In this document: positions 34,221 through 45,578 of the stretch, piece after piece
Position numbering within the stretch: the first letter of the stretch is position 1
Layout of the letters: every line of letters begins with the position of its first letter
Source: Aspidiotus rigidus
Lineage: Eukaryota; Arthropoda; Insecta; Hemiptera; Diaspididae
Direction of reading: 5' to 3'
Assembly: GCA_035079385.1 (NCBI GenBank)
Contig: JAVHKY010000004.1
Span: 12,059,001-12,123,000, forward strand
DNA length: 64,000 bases
The notes under the pieces: model-generated
Seen by the model: only the letters and a program-made list of their open reading frames with translations
Databases searched by the model: none
Told to the model about the DNA's origin: nothing
Translations under genes and position numbers: made by a program

Positions 34221-35300
34221 TTAGTGGGGGTTCAGGACCACCACTGAATCATTTCCAGCAAAGAAACGTTCGGTTTTTTTCCCCTTATTAGAGTTATTGG
34301 AAAGGGTGAAAGTAATCAATAAAAGAAACGGAGGTGAAGTCGCAAAGGTTTTATGAGAAAAAAAGTTTGACAGTTGGGTTTTTGTTGAAATGAGTGCAGG
34401 AGCGAGATCAGAAAAGTTGGACAGATTGGATTCGTCCAACTATGAGGTACGTGAGATAGCTCAACTCCCTCCTGTTTATCAGGTCGAGAGAAGGGTGATC
34501 GAAGGAAAAAGATCGTTTTATTTTCCAACTCTATTGTCTATTTAGTTCCCCAATTTTCGCAGTAATTAGAGCACGGTAAAAGGATTTTAGTTCGGAGGCT
34601 GGGAATAATGAGATGAGTAATTTTTAAGAAAGAGAACCTTGTATTGCATCGTGTTCTACTGAGTCTAAGTGTCCCAAGATCCAGATAAAAGTTATGTGAG
34701 GATTGATGGACTGAGAGAAAGAGAGATAATTGGATACGCTGAATTGGACGGTTTCCAGAGAGGCGGTCTTGAAGAAATTGGAGTTGGGAAAGAGGTGTCC
34801 TTCCGTCAGTCATAAAGTCGGAGAACTGTGCCAGTGGACTTAAAAATGCGTCTCTGTGAATTTAATTTTTAGATTACGGTACGTGAGTGACATCAAGGTC
34901 GGATATTCAGGGGAAAGCCAAAGGAGAACTTGAAAAATTAATCGAACGATCAGGACTGAGTTTGGATATGTTCATCATTGTGGTTCGCGAGGTAGAGTTA
35001 CCGCTGTTGAATTGATCATGTCAAGGGGGGGGGGGGGCAGATTCCGATTGCTAGAAAATTTGCGTAAAGAAGAAGTCTTCTGAATGTGAGAGGAAACTCC
35101 GTCAAGGCTCACTCTAAAGCTTGTTCAGGAGGTCCTGGCTAATCTAAGACGTGTAGGTTGGACCAGATCTAATAAAGACAAGGATTTGCTGGTCCGGTTA
35201 TCATAAACGAGATCCGTAAGCTGGAGTAAAGTTTGTCGGTTGAATACAGTTGTGGGTCGGATATTTCAAAAAGTTGGCTACTTTCGAACTTCTGATTTTG
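34221..35300 (-). pseudogene. Degraded non-LTR retrotransposon, RNase H region
   Basis: On the minus strand near 35150-35200 the sequence reads SLSLLDLVQPTRLRLA, matching VLALLDPIQTSSLRIALG of the 54-kb element. Near 34650-34770 follow fragments like SGNRPIQRIQLSLF and then FIWILGHLDSVEHDAIQ, the RNase H segment containing the histidine loop (IWIPGHTNFPDHDAV in the better copy). Near 34440-34490 a weak RRELSYLTYLIVGRIQS parallels the region after RNase H. Frames shift and stops occur; it is a fossil of the same family as 53462-55047. Confidence 0.65.
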
Positions 35301-37364
35301 AGGACTCGAAAATTCACCTTCCTTTTCTCTTCCTTCAATAATTTTCTAAAGCTGTTGTGCGACGTGTAGTCATAGATGTGACTTCCGAAAAATCTTCACT
35401 CCAAAAAACTTGCGAGCTCTACACCTAGAAAAATTTGGTGTTATAAACTTACTAGCTAGGCTACACCTGTGGAGCTTCGGGCTAAACATAAGCTAGGCCC
35501 AGAAAAGCATTTTAGACTATATCCCGACTAATTCCAAGTTATGTGGGTTACATCCTTAAACGCGGATCCACGAGATCAACAAAGACCGCTTGTGAGGAAA
35601 TGTGTTGTTTGCAAGTCTTCTCCTGGATTTGATGAAGCGTAAATATCATGTCTATCGGGTCGGCTTGTGAATTGTGATTCAGGTAACATTGATTCGAATG
35701 AGTGTAGCAACTTGTTCCTTAAAGGTATTCACGACATAAATAGAAAATATAGACCAACAATTTCGATACATTTGTAAATTTTAAAACAGCTAAAATACAC
35801 TGGTCACTTTACGTAGATGCAGGCAAAAGTATGGAAAAAGGAACAGCGGAGGGATGACTGACGGGGCAGTCGAGATATAAGTCAGGATCTTGTGACATGA
35901 TACAAAACAGTACAAAATTGTACAGCATGCCTTATGATCGGACGTCCAGTATATCTCCTCAATCAAGTGCTACACACATTACTTCCTCGCATCGGAAACC
36001 ATTAATTCACAAATCCAAAGACTGTTGCTTCGAATTTTAGCCCATTCTATGAAACATCACGATCTCAATCCGAGGCACAGTATCTCCAGCAGCTTCGCGG
36101 TCTACATTTCCCGGATTTGAAAACGCGAGCGATTGGTGCGTGGCATCATGACTAGTACTTATCTCCCAGCTTGTATAAGATTCACAATAGTCGGCCGACA
36201 CTCGGTGGTACATACGAACTGAATCGTACCTTCGTAGATACGAATAACCTATACGTAGTACTTGGTAGTTATCTTTTAGAAAAACGACACACAAACGTTT
36301 TTATGGTGGCGCCCGTCATCGTCGTTTATGATACCGGTACAGCGTGTACTCGTTTATCTAGTTTATTCGCGCATGTAGCCCACGACCGTCGTACCACAAT
36401 CGTCAGGGAAAAACAAAAAAAAAAAGAAAGAAAGATAATAGAAGTACGCCTAAGTTATAAAGAAGTATATATGTATACAGTAAAATTCTAAAAGACGAAT
36501 GGCTATAAAACCAAACGGCTGTACATCATCGTGTACGCATTCGGTAATAACCTGTTCGTTTACTGCATCTCAGCTTGTTTTCTTTTCGTTCCTGCCACCG
36601 TGAGTGGTGATTACCGACACACAATATCCCAGCTTCACAAGACAGACGCCCGATGGAGAGAAAATTTTCATAGAAATTTTGAGGAGATATCGACCCGGTA
36701 AGTCTCCTGGACCAATAATCGAAGGAATCGTATATTGTAAGGGAATATTGACATAGCTACATACACAATAAATACGTCCGGTGGAAAATTTACTGAAGTG
36801 AGATAATTGGTGAGAAAACGAAAGAAAAAAAAATGAAACTCTTATCGTGTTCAACCAACTTCGTTTATATAAATAGAATCGCTTACTTACAAAAAAATTG
36901 TAATCTTTTGGGTGACAAATGTAGATAATTTAGTTTTAATTGGTTTCAAGGGTTTTTTATTGCCATTTTAACGATAAAATCGACGTTTAGTTGAAACCCT
37001 GTTGTGAACAGGAAGAAAAACGAGCTGAAGGTAAAATCACGAACGAGTGGAGCAGTGATTAGAGCTTATCTTCTTGAGGGAATGACGTGTAAATGATAGC
37101 GAGGTTAGAAGTGTTAATTTTAAAATTTTCATTTGTACATTCAAAAATATTATGGACTACCGCCCATTCTTTGGTACTGTTTGCATGTCACACGACTTTT
37201 ATTAGATCACGATGCGATCAAAGAACCTGTCTTATTAGCAAGGGACCGGAGGACCGGAGGGATTACAGTCCCTCACATGTACGTAGCTCAAAAATCAAAA
37301 TCCTGATTAAAACCCAAAAAAGTGCGCCGAAATGGTTTGCAACACTCCCCTCCCCCGCATAAGT
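35301..37364. other. No recognisable gene
   Basis: No coding sequence is supported. Short frames at 36037-36294 (-) and 36171-36491 (+) overlap each other and match nothing known to me. An A-rich run lies near 36413-36424. The stretch from 36000 to 37000 is repeat-free. Confidence 0.35.
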
Positions 37365-37402
37365 AATGCCTGTAGTGAGGTGATTAAAGGATTAAGAGGA
37401 AG

Positions 37403-37936
37403 GTGAGGGAGGAGGGCTCAATCCTTACTAAGGCGGATAAAAGCAACGCCGTAGTGATTATGGATAAGTCCTCTTATGTATCTGGGGTTCATGAAGTGCT
37501 GGAACAATGTGGCGCTAAGGAGAATAGCCTCTTCTGTTTCCCCAGTTTTGTCAAAGAGGTGAGGAACACTATTAATAATTGTAGTGTGATTATTAAGAGT
37601 CCTGGGACAAAGAAAGCTCACTTGGAGCCTAACCCGGTTCCTCCCCTCCTATATGGATTACCCAAAGTACATAAAAAAGGTGTACCAATGCGGCCGGTCG
37701 TGTCATTTGTCTCGTCGCCAATTTATTTGTTAGCTAAATTTATTGATAGATGGTTCAAATCGCGAGTAGATTATAACTTCCCTCACTCAGTATTAAACTC
37801 AGGTTCGCTAACGGAGAGGTTGAAGGACATAAGCCTCCCTGAGGAAACGATTTTATGTTCCTTTGATGTGGTGGGATTATTTCCTCGCAATCCAACATAT
37901 GGGCGAATTGCTTGCAAAAACTGGTGTCCCCCATGA
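37403..37936 (+). CDS. PLE reverse transcriptase, N-terminal part
   Basis: The 177-residue frame covers the RT fingers: LTKADKSNAVVIMDKSSYVS at its start, then the PVPPLLYGLPKVHKKGVPMR block near residues 75-94, VSFVSSPIYLLAKFIDRWFK near 97-116, and SFDVVGLFP near 153-161. After FPRNPTYGR the reading leaves the family alignment because of the frame disruption, and it stops at 37936. No full-length start is present; the first residues belong to the middle of a typical PLE protein, so this copy is truncated at its 5' end. Confidence 0.8.
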   Translation: MREEGSILTKADKSNAVVIMDKSSYVSGVHEVLEQCGAKENSLFCFPSFVKEVRNTINNCSVIIKSPGTKKAHLEPNPVPPLLYGLPKVHKKGVPMRPVVSFVSSPIYLLAKFIDRWFKSRVDYNFPHSVLNSGSLTERLKDISLPEETILCSFDVVGLFPRNPTYGRIACKNWCPP

Positions 37937-39110
37937 GGAATTGGTAGGATTCTTCGACCTTCTGAGAGTTTGTTGGACTCCCAATTTTTGTGAATTTGAG
38001 GGAAAATTTTTCGAATTCCCGGAAGAAGTGGGGATCCCTATTGGGTCCCCTTTGGTCTCATTAATATCGGAGGTTTTCATGTCCAGATTTGAAGTCGAAT
38101 TGTTTTCTTCGGGCCAGGTACTTCTAAATTATGTCTTTTACTGGCATAGGTATGTAGACGACATATTGTGCGTGTGGACTGGCCCAATGGAACTCCTTAG
38201 TGAGTTCCTTTCTCACTTAAATGGCCGATATCCTTCCATAAAATTCACTCTGGAAGTTGGCGGATTATTAATAAATTTCTTGGATTTGTCCATATTTATT
38301 AGAGATGGCGTCCATGAATTTGGTATTTATAGAAAAGAAACTTCGACTGATATAACAATCCATGGGTCACCTTTCTGTCCCGCTGCACACAAGATCGCTA
38401 CCTTCAATAGTTTGATACATCGACTGACTAGTATTCCCTTGAGTCAGGTTGCTTTCCAGAAGGAACTAGGGACGATTAAGTACGTGGCCAGAGTGAACCA
38501 AGTTCGAGTGGACATTGATTTAATGGTCCGAAGGAGGCTTACGAGAAAATGCCTCGATTCTACCACCTCCCTCCCTAGGGATTTGCATAACAGTAGAAAG
38601 CGTTGGATTAGACTCCCTTACTTGGGCAGGTTTTCGTTGAAGTTGGGCAGGGTACTCGGTCCTTTTGGGTTCCGGCCGGCGTTTTATAATGTCAATACTG
38701 TAAAAAGTTTATTTGTGAAATTGAAGGACCCGATTCCTCCAGTCGAGCGAAGTGGGGTATACAGTATAGCCTGCAACGATTGCCCAGGTATTTATATAGG
38801 GATGACTGGGCGTCAGCTCCAAATAAGAATTGAGGAGCATAAAAAAGCGTGGGAGAAGGGTAATTTGGGTGATTCGGCTTTTGCTGATCATCTACTCGAA
38901 AATGGCCATAAATTCAAGGAAGGCTCTGGTATCCTCCTCCATAGGGAGAACTCATATTTTAAACGGTTGGCTTTAGAAAATATAGAAATCATACGACACC
39001 GGAATAACGAAGACTTCACGGTTTTAAACAGGTTCATTCCTGAAGAGGGTCTGATTGAGCTAGTATATGAGAATGATTCAAACTTCGATGACTCGCTGGT
39101 TAAGTCATGA
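37863..39110 (+). CDS. PLE RT palm, connector and GIY-YIG nuclease
   Basis: The 415-residue frame picks up at GELLAKTGVPHEELVGFFDL. EEVGIPIGSPLVSLISEVFM lies near 57-76, the catalytic RYVDDILCVW near 95-104, LINFLDLSIFIRDG near 137-150 and FGIYRKE near 155. The connector has VDIDLMVRRRLTRKCLD near 219-235 and SLPRDL. GIY-YIG follows at about 297-330 (GVYSIACNDCPGIYIGMTGR, then IRIEEHKKAW), with HLLENGHKF and LALENIEIIRHR near the end. Cys-x2-Cys sits between the two halves of the motif as in the 30-kb copy. There are no internal stops. The first 15 residues are out of frame with the family and are an artefact of the shift. Confidence 0.85.
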   Translation: MMWWDYFLAIQHMGELLAKTGVPHEELVGFFDLLRVCWTPNFCEFEGKFFEFPEEVGIPIGSPLVSLISEVFMSRFEVELFSSGQVLLNYVFYWHRYVDDILCVWTGPMELLSEFLSHLNGRYPSIKFTLEVGGLLINFLDLSIFIRDGVHEFGIYRKETSTDITIHGSPFCPAAHKIATFNSLIHRLTSIPLSQVAFQKELGTIKYVARVNQVRVDIDLMVRRRLTRKCLDSTTSLPRDLHNSRKRWIRLPYLGRFSLKLGRVLGPFGFRPAFYNVNTVKSLFVKLKDPIPPVERSGVYSIACNDCPGIYIGMTGRQLQIRIEEHKKAWEKGNLGDSAFADHLLENGHKFKEGSGILLHRENSYFKRLALENIEIIRHRNNEDFTVLNRFIPEEGLIELVYENDSNFDDSLVKS

Positions 39111-39155
39111 TCTTCTGGTTAACTCCCTCTGTCTTTGTTGATGTTGGATTCAGTC

Positions 39156-39203
39156 GCTTTCGTTTACGCTCCGATGATGGTTGTTTAACCGAAAAAGACG
39201 AAA
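39156..39203 (+). ncRNA. Variant hammerhead-like motif in the PLE tail
   Basis: CCGATGA (39171-39177, one change from CTGATGA), an extra T, helix II GGTT-GTTT-AACC (39179-39190), then GAAA. Flanking TTTCGT and ACGAAA can pair as outer helix I. The layout matches the 32.8-kb motif including the extra T. The U-to-C change in the core would be expected to damage activity. Confidence 0.5.
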
Positions 39204-39905
39204 TTGAGTCCATGAAGCAGGTCAGGGAATTCCCGTGCTTCGGTGGAATTGGCGCAGGCGCTCTATACTTGAATGCTGCGATCCACTGTAGCATACGTTC
39301 AGGTGGGCCGAAAAACAACTCGTGATTCAAAAGCCGAGATTGTTTTAAGTCGTCTAAGCCAAGTGCCTAAAGACGTTAGAGGATTCCCATCCACCAATGC
39401 TATTAGCGTTTGCCATCTACAGCTTCTACAGCCTACGTTGAGATGGGCCGAAATCAACTCGTGAATCAAAAGTCGAAATTGTTATGATTTTTCTGAGCTA
39501 AGTCTGTAAAGCAGGTCAGACAGTTCCCACGCATTGGTGCTATTCGCGTTTGCGATATACAGCTTTTGCTGTAGCATACGTTGAAGTAGGACGAAAATCA
39601 ACTAGTGATTCGAAAGCCTAAATTGTTTTGAGTTCTTTTTGCTAAGCCCCTAGAGAAGGTCAGAGAGTTTCCGGGTATCGATGGTATTGCTTCTGCTACG
39701 GCATACGTTGAGGTCGGTCAAAAATTAACTCGTGACTTGAAAGTCGAAATAGTTTTGAGTCCTCTAAGCTGAGCCTCTAAAGCAGGTCAGAGTTCCCATG
39801 CATCGATACTATTAGCGTTCTCGCTCTACTGAAATACTATACGATCAACAGCTTCTCCTGTAGCATACGTTGAAGTTGGCCAAAAATCAACTCGTTGAAG
39901 GGTTC
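39190..39905. repeat. Tandem repeat, unit about 150-170 bp, five degenerate copies
   Basis: Each unit holds AAGCAGGTCAG-like, TTCCCATGCATCG-like, TTAGCGTT-like, ACAGCTTCTAC-like, TAGCATACGTTGA and AAATCAACTCGTGA-like blocks in order. It starts immediately after, and slightly overlaps, the PLE tail (AAATTGAGTCC), so it may have expanded from PLE-adjacent sequence. It is not coding. Confidence 0.7.
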
Positions 39906-40129
39906 CATCCGAAATTCAACTGAATAATAGCTTCGTCCAAATTAATTATTAGCGCACGTAAGGCTAATGTTGTCAAGGACAGCGCAGAATTGGACCGGAT
40001 TATCTTTCCTTCTCGTCTGCCAACAAAAAGAACACTCCCGCCTCTTCACAAATCCTAATTTGCAGGAAATATGGTGGATGGAGGAAATTTTTCCAAAATA
40101 GACTGAGCATTCAATATTTCAACCTCCAC

Positions 40130-41740
40130 AAAACAGGTTTCTATTGGCCAAAATGTATGGACTAACCAAAGTTCACAAGTTTCCTACAGACACGTAAGAT
40201 ACAAGTTTCACGAGGATGGCCTGTTGGCGCATCATCCGGCCAACCATGTATACTATCTAAAACAGAATATTGCAGACTCAAAACAAGCGACAACTAGCTG
40301 CGGCATTCGTAATTGAAGCTTGTGAGGTGTGTGACTGAATGGAGTGAGACTCGGCGACCACTACCTCCTTTAGTTTATTCATTAAGCGGCCTTGGGACGC
40401 TTGACGAATAGGACATTGCCATAGTCAATTAGATGCCTAGCAAAGACAGATCGCTCGGGGGCACGATTTCGACCTTCTATACCACGTGAGTAGACGTTCC
40501 CATCTGGCCCATGTTACGAGCAGTACAACGTTCACACTGCAACCGGTAAACGTCACACTTCTCCGTCTGAGGAAGACGGTTTTCAGGGCAGGATAAGAGC
40601 CTTACAGAGAGGAGGGGTAAGAGGCGCATCTAGATCTCTGGGGTCAATGCCACGCTTAATATGTGAAACGAGATTTTACCAAGAAAAAGCATTCTAACGT
40701 ATTCTACTTTGGAAGGTTGCGAACTTTGAACAGAAAGTAAGAACGCCTCATCAAGCAAGCACTGATTAGCTTACAGAATTCAGACACAAACTCAGGTTAG
40801 ATAATACTAACGAGCACACATGACAATTAGTAGCAGGAGCAACACGGATGTAGGTGTACATGGAGGTTGTATCAAAGGATAGAGGATGAAAGCCATTAGC
40901 AAACCTCGTGATCTGGGGGACGGTGAATTGAGGAGAGTAGCCAACAGCCTGCCTGAACCAAAGAGTCAGAAACTGGGCAAGGCGATAAGAGGGATCCGTC
41001 TAATAAGAATACAGGGTTCATGAAGCTTCATCAACGATCATGTACCTCTGTATAAATCTATATTCCTGTTTCTCCTGCTATTGATTGTATGTGCTCCCGA
41101 CTCCTTGGTAATAATATCCAACCCGAGTTTAGGTCTGAATTCCGTCAGCTACGATAATCTGTGCTTGCCTGGAATGCTACCTTTGGGTAACCACTCTCTT
41201 TTAATGAGGCCGACGTTTTCATGTCCTGTTTTGAGAAGGAATTGTTCTAGAAAGAGGCTTTTTAGGAAATTTCATCCTGGATAAGACACGTGGATGACAT
41301 CTTTTGCTTATGAGCAGGTGACCTTGGTGGTGTCCTGACGTTTCTCTCTCGTCTTACAAATTCCCGGCGATCAATGCCTCAACTTCCTTGACCCGACCAT
41401 CACGCTTGTGCGTTTCAACTCTCAGCTCTCCATACACTCACCATTTGTAGAGACTCACTTCATCATGTACTTTAATTAAAACGTATGCATATTCCATATC
41501 CGGAGCAGATTTTTAGTCGGAATCATTTCTTATAAAATCTATCGCTCTTGAGAACGAAGTACGTCCCAATATTGACCATTTGGTGAGGCGTCAACTGTTC
41601 AAGCCGTCTCAAGAGCTCTTCTCCTTTCTTTCTGTTCAAAAGTCGCCAGCCTCCAGAATAAAAAATAGAATGCTTCTTCTTGGCAGAATATCTTATCGCA
41701 TTAAGAGTGCCCTCCCTTAGGGTATAGGCGTCGGCCATTT
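40130..41740 (+). pseudogene. Degraded Penelope-like element fragment
   Basis: KMYGLTKVHK near 40157 matches the RT finger block LYGLPKVHKK. After about 800 unrelated bases, EADVFMSCFEKELF lies near 41210-41250, RHVDDIFCL near 41285-41312 (Tyr of YVDD replaced by His), NFLDPTITLV near 41385, and further shifted frames to about 41730. There NEVRPNIDHLVRRQL parallels VNQVRVDIDLMVRRRL, and LLLGRISYRI parallels the LPYLGRFSLK block. Frameshifts and stops are frequent. The GIY-YIG part is missing. Confidence 0.7.
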
Positions 41741-43251
41741 GAACGTTGCTGGGATAAGGAGAACCTATTCTACAAGAAAGTGCTAAAGTTGCAAACGAAG
41801 TGCGATTTGAATATTGATTTCGGAGTTGCCATAGTCAAAGATTAGAAGATGTTAACTTCGGAATAAGCGCGGGGTATTTTGAAGAACCGAAAATACAGGA
41901 TGAGGACAGAAGATGTTACCATTTAAATAGGACTCAGCGCCTAATCTGTTTAAGCGCAAAAAAATATACTCCACGTCCACTAGTACGAAATGTATATCTC
42001 AATTTTATCTACGCAATTTGAGCCGGGACGAACTCTCGACTTTTCCAAGCCGAGTAAACAACCAAATTTGCCGCAGAGGTTCCTAAGATGGTCACAATTC
42101 GCACAATCTAACGTTATTTCATTCTAAGCGCTGAGTCCAAAAGAATGTCCCGATCACCCCACAAAATTCCAAAATGAGTCAATGGGCCCAAAAAAAATAA
42201 ACTTTCCCCAAAATTAAAAATTGCAAAATCTTTGAAATTTCTTTCCATGTTCCACGGTGAAATTTAGCGTCGAGTCAGACCCCGCTCAAGTGAACGGACG
42301 AAGTCAAAATTTCTCCTTTCAAATTTTACCATTTTGATGTTTTGCAGAATTTCGTCAACATTCATCCATCGGATTTCCTTCGAGAAACAACTATTTTTGA
42401 AAACAAAGTTCAATACCTCATTTTGGAATCTTTGGCAAATTTGTCAATTTTCAACACGTCTTGGGACAAATTGTAGACAAAATTGTGGTACAATTTTTGT
42501 GCGTACGAAGTGCTCATCTAACATTTTACGTTTTTCGTCTCCAGCGCCGGTCCTAAGCCCCGACAAAGTTAGGCATTCATCCCAGGTCTCACTCTGAAAC
42601 AAATTTAAGAGAGTTTTCTTCACGTATGGACTAAAAATATGTCCTTACTCTCAATTATTGTGGACAAAATGCTACGAGGCACTCCAAACTCGCAGCCGCA
42701 AGAGAGGTGACGTTTCTCCTTATATTTTTGGAAAGCCTCGCTCTTTCACCAGTGCCCTAAGCCTCGCAAATAGAAGGCCCGGCACAGACTGGTAATATCT
42801 TTCGGCCTCGCCCTGTAGATAGTCACAACAGAAGCTGATCACAGTAGATGAGCAGGGGACACAGCTTACCATAGTGAGGATAAAGTCAAGGCTCAGGAAA
42901 CTGGTTTCAAACAATCAATCATTCGTTTCCACGGCACATTCGAGAATAGAAAACGGCATGAATCATAGCTACTGACTAGCCAAAGAAAGAAATTCTAAAA
43001 TCTTTAAATATTCAGAATCGAGATGAGAATATGTTAAAATGGAGCAAAATAAAGAGGACAATCAGTGGAAGCAGCTGAGATAGCACCAAAAAATGAAGGG
43101 TGAAGAGGTCGAGTAAATAAGATAGAGGGTGTTGTACTTCATCACGAAAAGGAGCTATGTAAATACATAAAAATTTATCTATTTTACTTACACTAATTTA
43201 CTCAACTATGGGAGATCTTATCTAGGAAAAAAACAATAAGTATTTAAATTC
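41741..43251. other. No recognisable gene
   Basis: No supported coding or repeat structure. This interval lies just downstream of the stop codon of the antisense GT92 gene and should contain its 3' UTR near 43251 and below. AATAAA-like signals on the minus strand would appear as TTTATT on this strand; TTTATC and TTTACTTACA near 43180 are not convincing. Confidence 0.35.
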
Positions 43252-44786
43252 TTACAAAAGTAGCCCCAGCTGAAACAAAGCCGCGGTTGTACGTTTAGTC
43301 AACAGATCTTTATAACGCCAAAGGCTCGTGTCATTTCTCATTTCCGGCATCACTTGATCACACGTTATACTCGGATCGATTTCTTTATCACGATAATGAA
43401 ACACTTGAGCGTCTCCAGTGCTTACCTTCAATTCTTTACATTTTTTGGTAAACAGACATTTTGATGAGTAATGATTGAATACCGCCTCCACAATTTCGGT
43501 ATCGAGAAAAGCCTTAGTGTCGTTTTCTTTCGGCTGGAATTCATGATGCAGTACATGCTGCAACATATACATGTAACCTGGAATATCTTTGTTCCACTCG
43601 GTATAGCTATCACAAATCGACGTGAAAATGGTAGGTCCCATACGATAACAAGCGACAGGCTCTTTGTCCGAGGACTGTGATTCCTTGGAAAGCCTATTCA
43701 ATAAATCTTTCCAATTAGTCTCTTTGCGAGGGATAATCACTTCGTCCAGGTCGAGCGACGATATATACTTATACTTGTACATATTTTTATAAAAGCAGTC
43801 GTTCAGGGAGATGAGCTCGTGTAGGGTTCGTTGGAAATAGTTTTTCCGACCACTGTGGTACATATAAAGATGCTGAAATCCGACCGTATTTGGTTGGTAT
43901 CCGCCCAAGGTTATAGGCACGACTTCGACGATACCTTGCTTTTCGTAATATTTGAATACTTTGGTCATATGTTCATTCACGTGTAGGGTGTAGAAGACTA
44001 TTTTGTCAGCACCCAATATCCGTAGCAGCTCAATCCATTCGACCGCTCGTACGGAAAAATCACCGTGGAGAAAATCCAGCATTTTGACACAAACCGCAAT
44101 TTGGTCCTTTTGTTCGTTCTTATTGAGCATGTTGTAATTAATAGTCAGAATATTCGTGGCTATATCACATACATTTTCCACCAAAGAAATGTAAGTTGGC
44201 TTTTGTTTACGGAAATCTTGCGGTATTGGACACGTTATTAGATAACTATAAAGGATATAATCACAAGAAAGTTCCCATTCCCAGTAACACTTCATAATAT
44301 TTACGTATCTGCTACTTCGAACGATAACCGGCTCCTGTCTATCGGGAAACCACATCTGGCAATACAATTTGTCGGATGGTTCTGAGTTGCTATTTATCAT
44401 ACCGAGAATGCGAACTACGGGATGAGCGGCGCATCGCTTGCGCGCATCGTAATAAGCTCCGAATAAGTGAAATTGATAACTTCGAGTATGTAAACTCTGC
44501 CAATATTTATCGTAAATTTGTAAGTCACCCATGCCAGGGAATCTAGCACACGTCCAGTTTTGAAACCAGAAATTCCACCATTCGTTCTCTTCCCAGAAAC
44601 GTATCGGCAAATGAGGTAAGGCCGTTTGCACATCGCGGACAATTTCATCTTTTTGATCGTCGTACTTTCTTAGCTCGTTCGAGATTTTATAGTCTTTTGA
44701 TGGGCCATTATTCAACAATAGGATGATGATGATTATTAAGAGCAGTATGAGTCCTAGATATCGTAGTTGTCTTGAAGTTAATACTT
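43252..44786 (-). CDS. Glycosyltransferase family 92 (DUF23) protein, exon 2
   Basis: This is the main exon of an intact 526-residue protein nested antisense in the Dll intron. It begins after the acceptor AAATTCTAG (ending at 44787) with two bases that complete a codon, and ends at TAA (43254-43252). A membrane anchor of about 15 residues (GLILLLIIIIILLL, residues 27-40) follows a short basic cytoplasmic tail, giving a type II Golgi-like topology. The catalytic domain shows GT92 blocks: IAVCVKMLDFLHGDFS and VEWIELLRILGADKIVFY, YYEKQGIVEVVPI, and the metal-binding-type SSLDLDEVIIPR (DLDE at about 361-364). GT92 enzymes transfer galactose or related sugars onto glycans. Length is normal for the family and no stop or shift interrupts it. 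The acceptor glycan cannot be told from sequence. Confidence 0.93.
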
Positions 44787-45578
44787 CTAGAATTTAAAAA
44801 CGTAAGAGAATATAAGATAGACGATTAGATACAAATTAAAAGCATAGCGAAAATATATCTGCGACCGCTGATATGGATCTCATTAGACTGTCTCACCTCA
44901 TCTCTTCTCACAATACTCAGATCGCTTTCCAAGGCAGCCCCTTCGCGCGGGGTCAGAGGTGCTAGTCAAGATTATTGGACTCACCCCCTAGCTTTCAGGA
45001 GCCGTCAGGTTTCGAATTGGGTTGTACCGCGATTCACTTGCCTTACCTTCTACGGTGTATCCGGGATCGTCACTCTTAGGGCCGGCTTTATTATGGCACC
45101 CTCGTCTACCTCTGTTCCGCTGGGAATTTGGTTAATTTATAACAAAATCGGCTACCAAGTTTTGATGGATCAAGCAAGTCTTCCTCCTCACATTTCCTCA
45201 TCCCCATCATTCCTCCAAAGTCACTCTTAAGTTTTTGCTTTCTTCACAATACAAAATTTTCTTTCTACCTTAATCATTGCTGACACGAAAATAATTCAAA
45301 TTCACTCAATTAATTGACTGATAAAATTCTAGAAAAGTACGCAATCATAAATCCTAGTTTTCTCCGCGTGAAAGTGACCGCTCAGAAAATTTCGATCGTA
45401 CGAAAAATCTCAACTTCAACTCCCGAAACTCGTGATTATAATGTCAAAAAAATGTACAAACTCACTTCTGTAATTAAATGCGCTCGATATTATAAATGAT
45501 AAAGGACTAAAATTCGATTACTCTTCGTACAAAAAATACATTGCACTTAATTTAGAAAAAGACTCATAGATGACTCAC
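44787..45578 (-). other. Intron 1 of the GT92 gene
   Basis: On the minus strand the donor is GTGAGTCA at 45578-45571 and the acceptor CTAG ends at 44787, giving a 792-base phase-1 intron. A pyrimidine tract before the acceptor is weak (TTTTTAAATTCTAG), which is the main doubt about this boundary. Confidence 0.65.

Larger units (their letters stand above)
37365..39203 (+). mobile_element. Penelope-like element, 5'-truncated, nearly open
   Basis: It starts inside the RT (VIKGL then GSILTKADKSNAVVIMDKSS), lacking the N-terminal region present in the 30-kb copy. It then runs through RT, connector and GIY-YIG to a normal stop at 39108-39110 and a short tail with a hammerhead-like motif. A single frame disruption near 37890-37910 separates the two long frames. 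It belongs to the same lineage as the copies at 2.65, 5.0 and 40.1 kb. Confidence 0.85.

Noticed and set aside
35021..35040. G-run as a G-quadruplex or telomere-like signal
   Set aside because: A single homopolymer run of about a dozen G without repeated spacing is a simple repeat.
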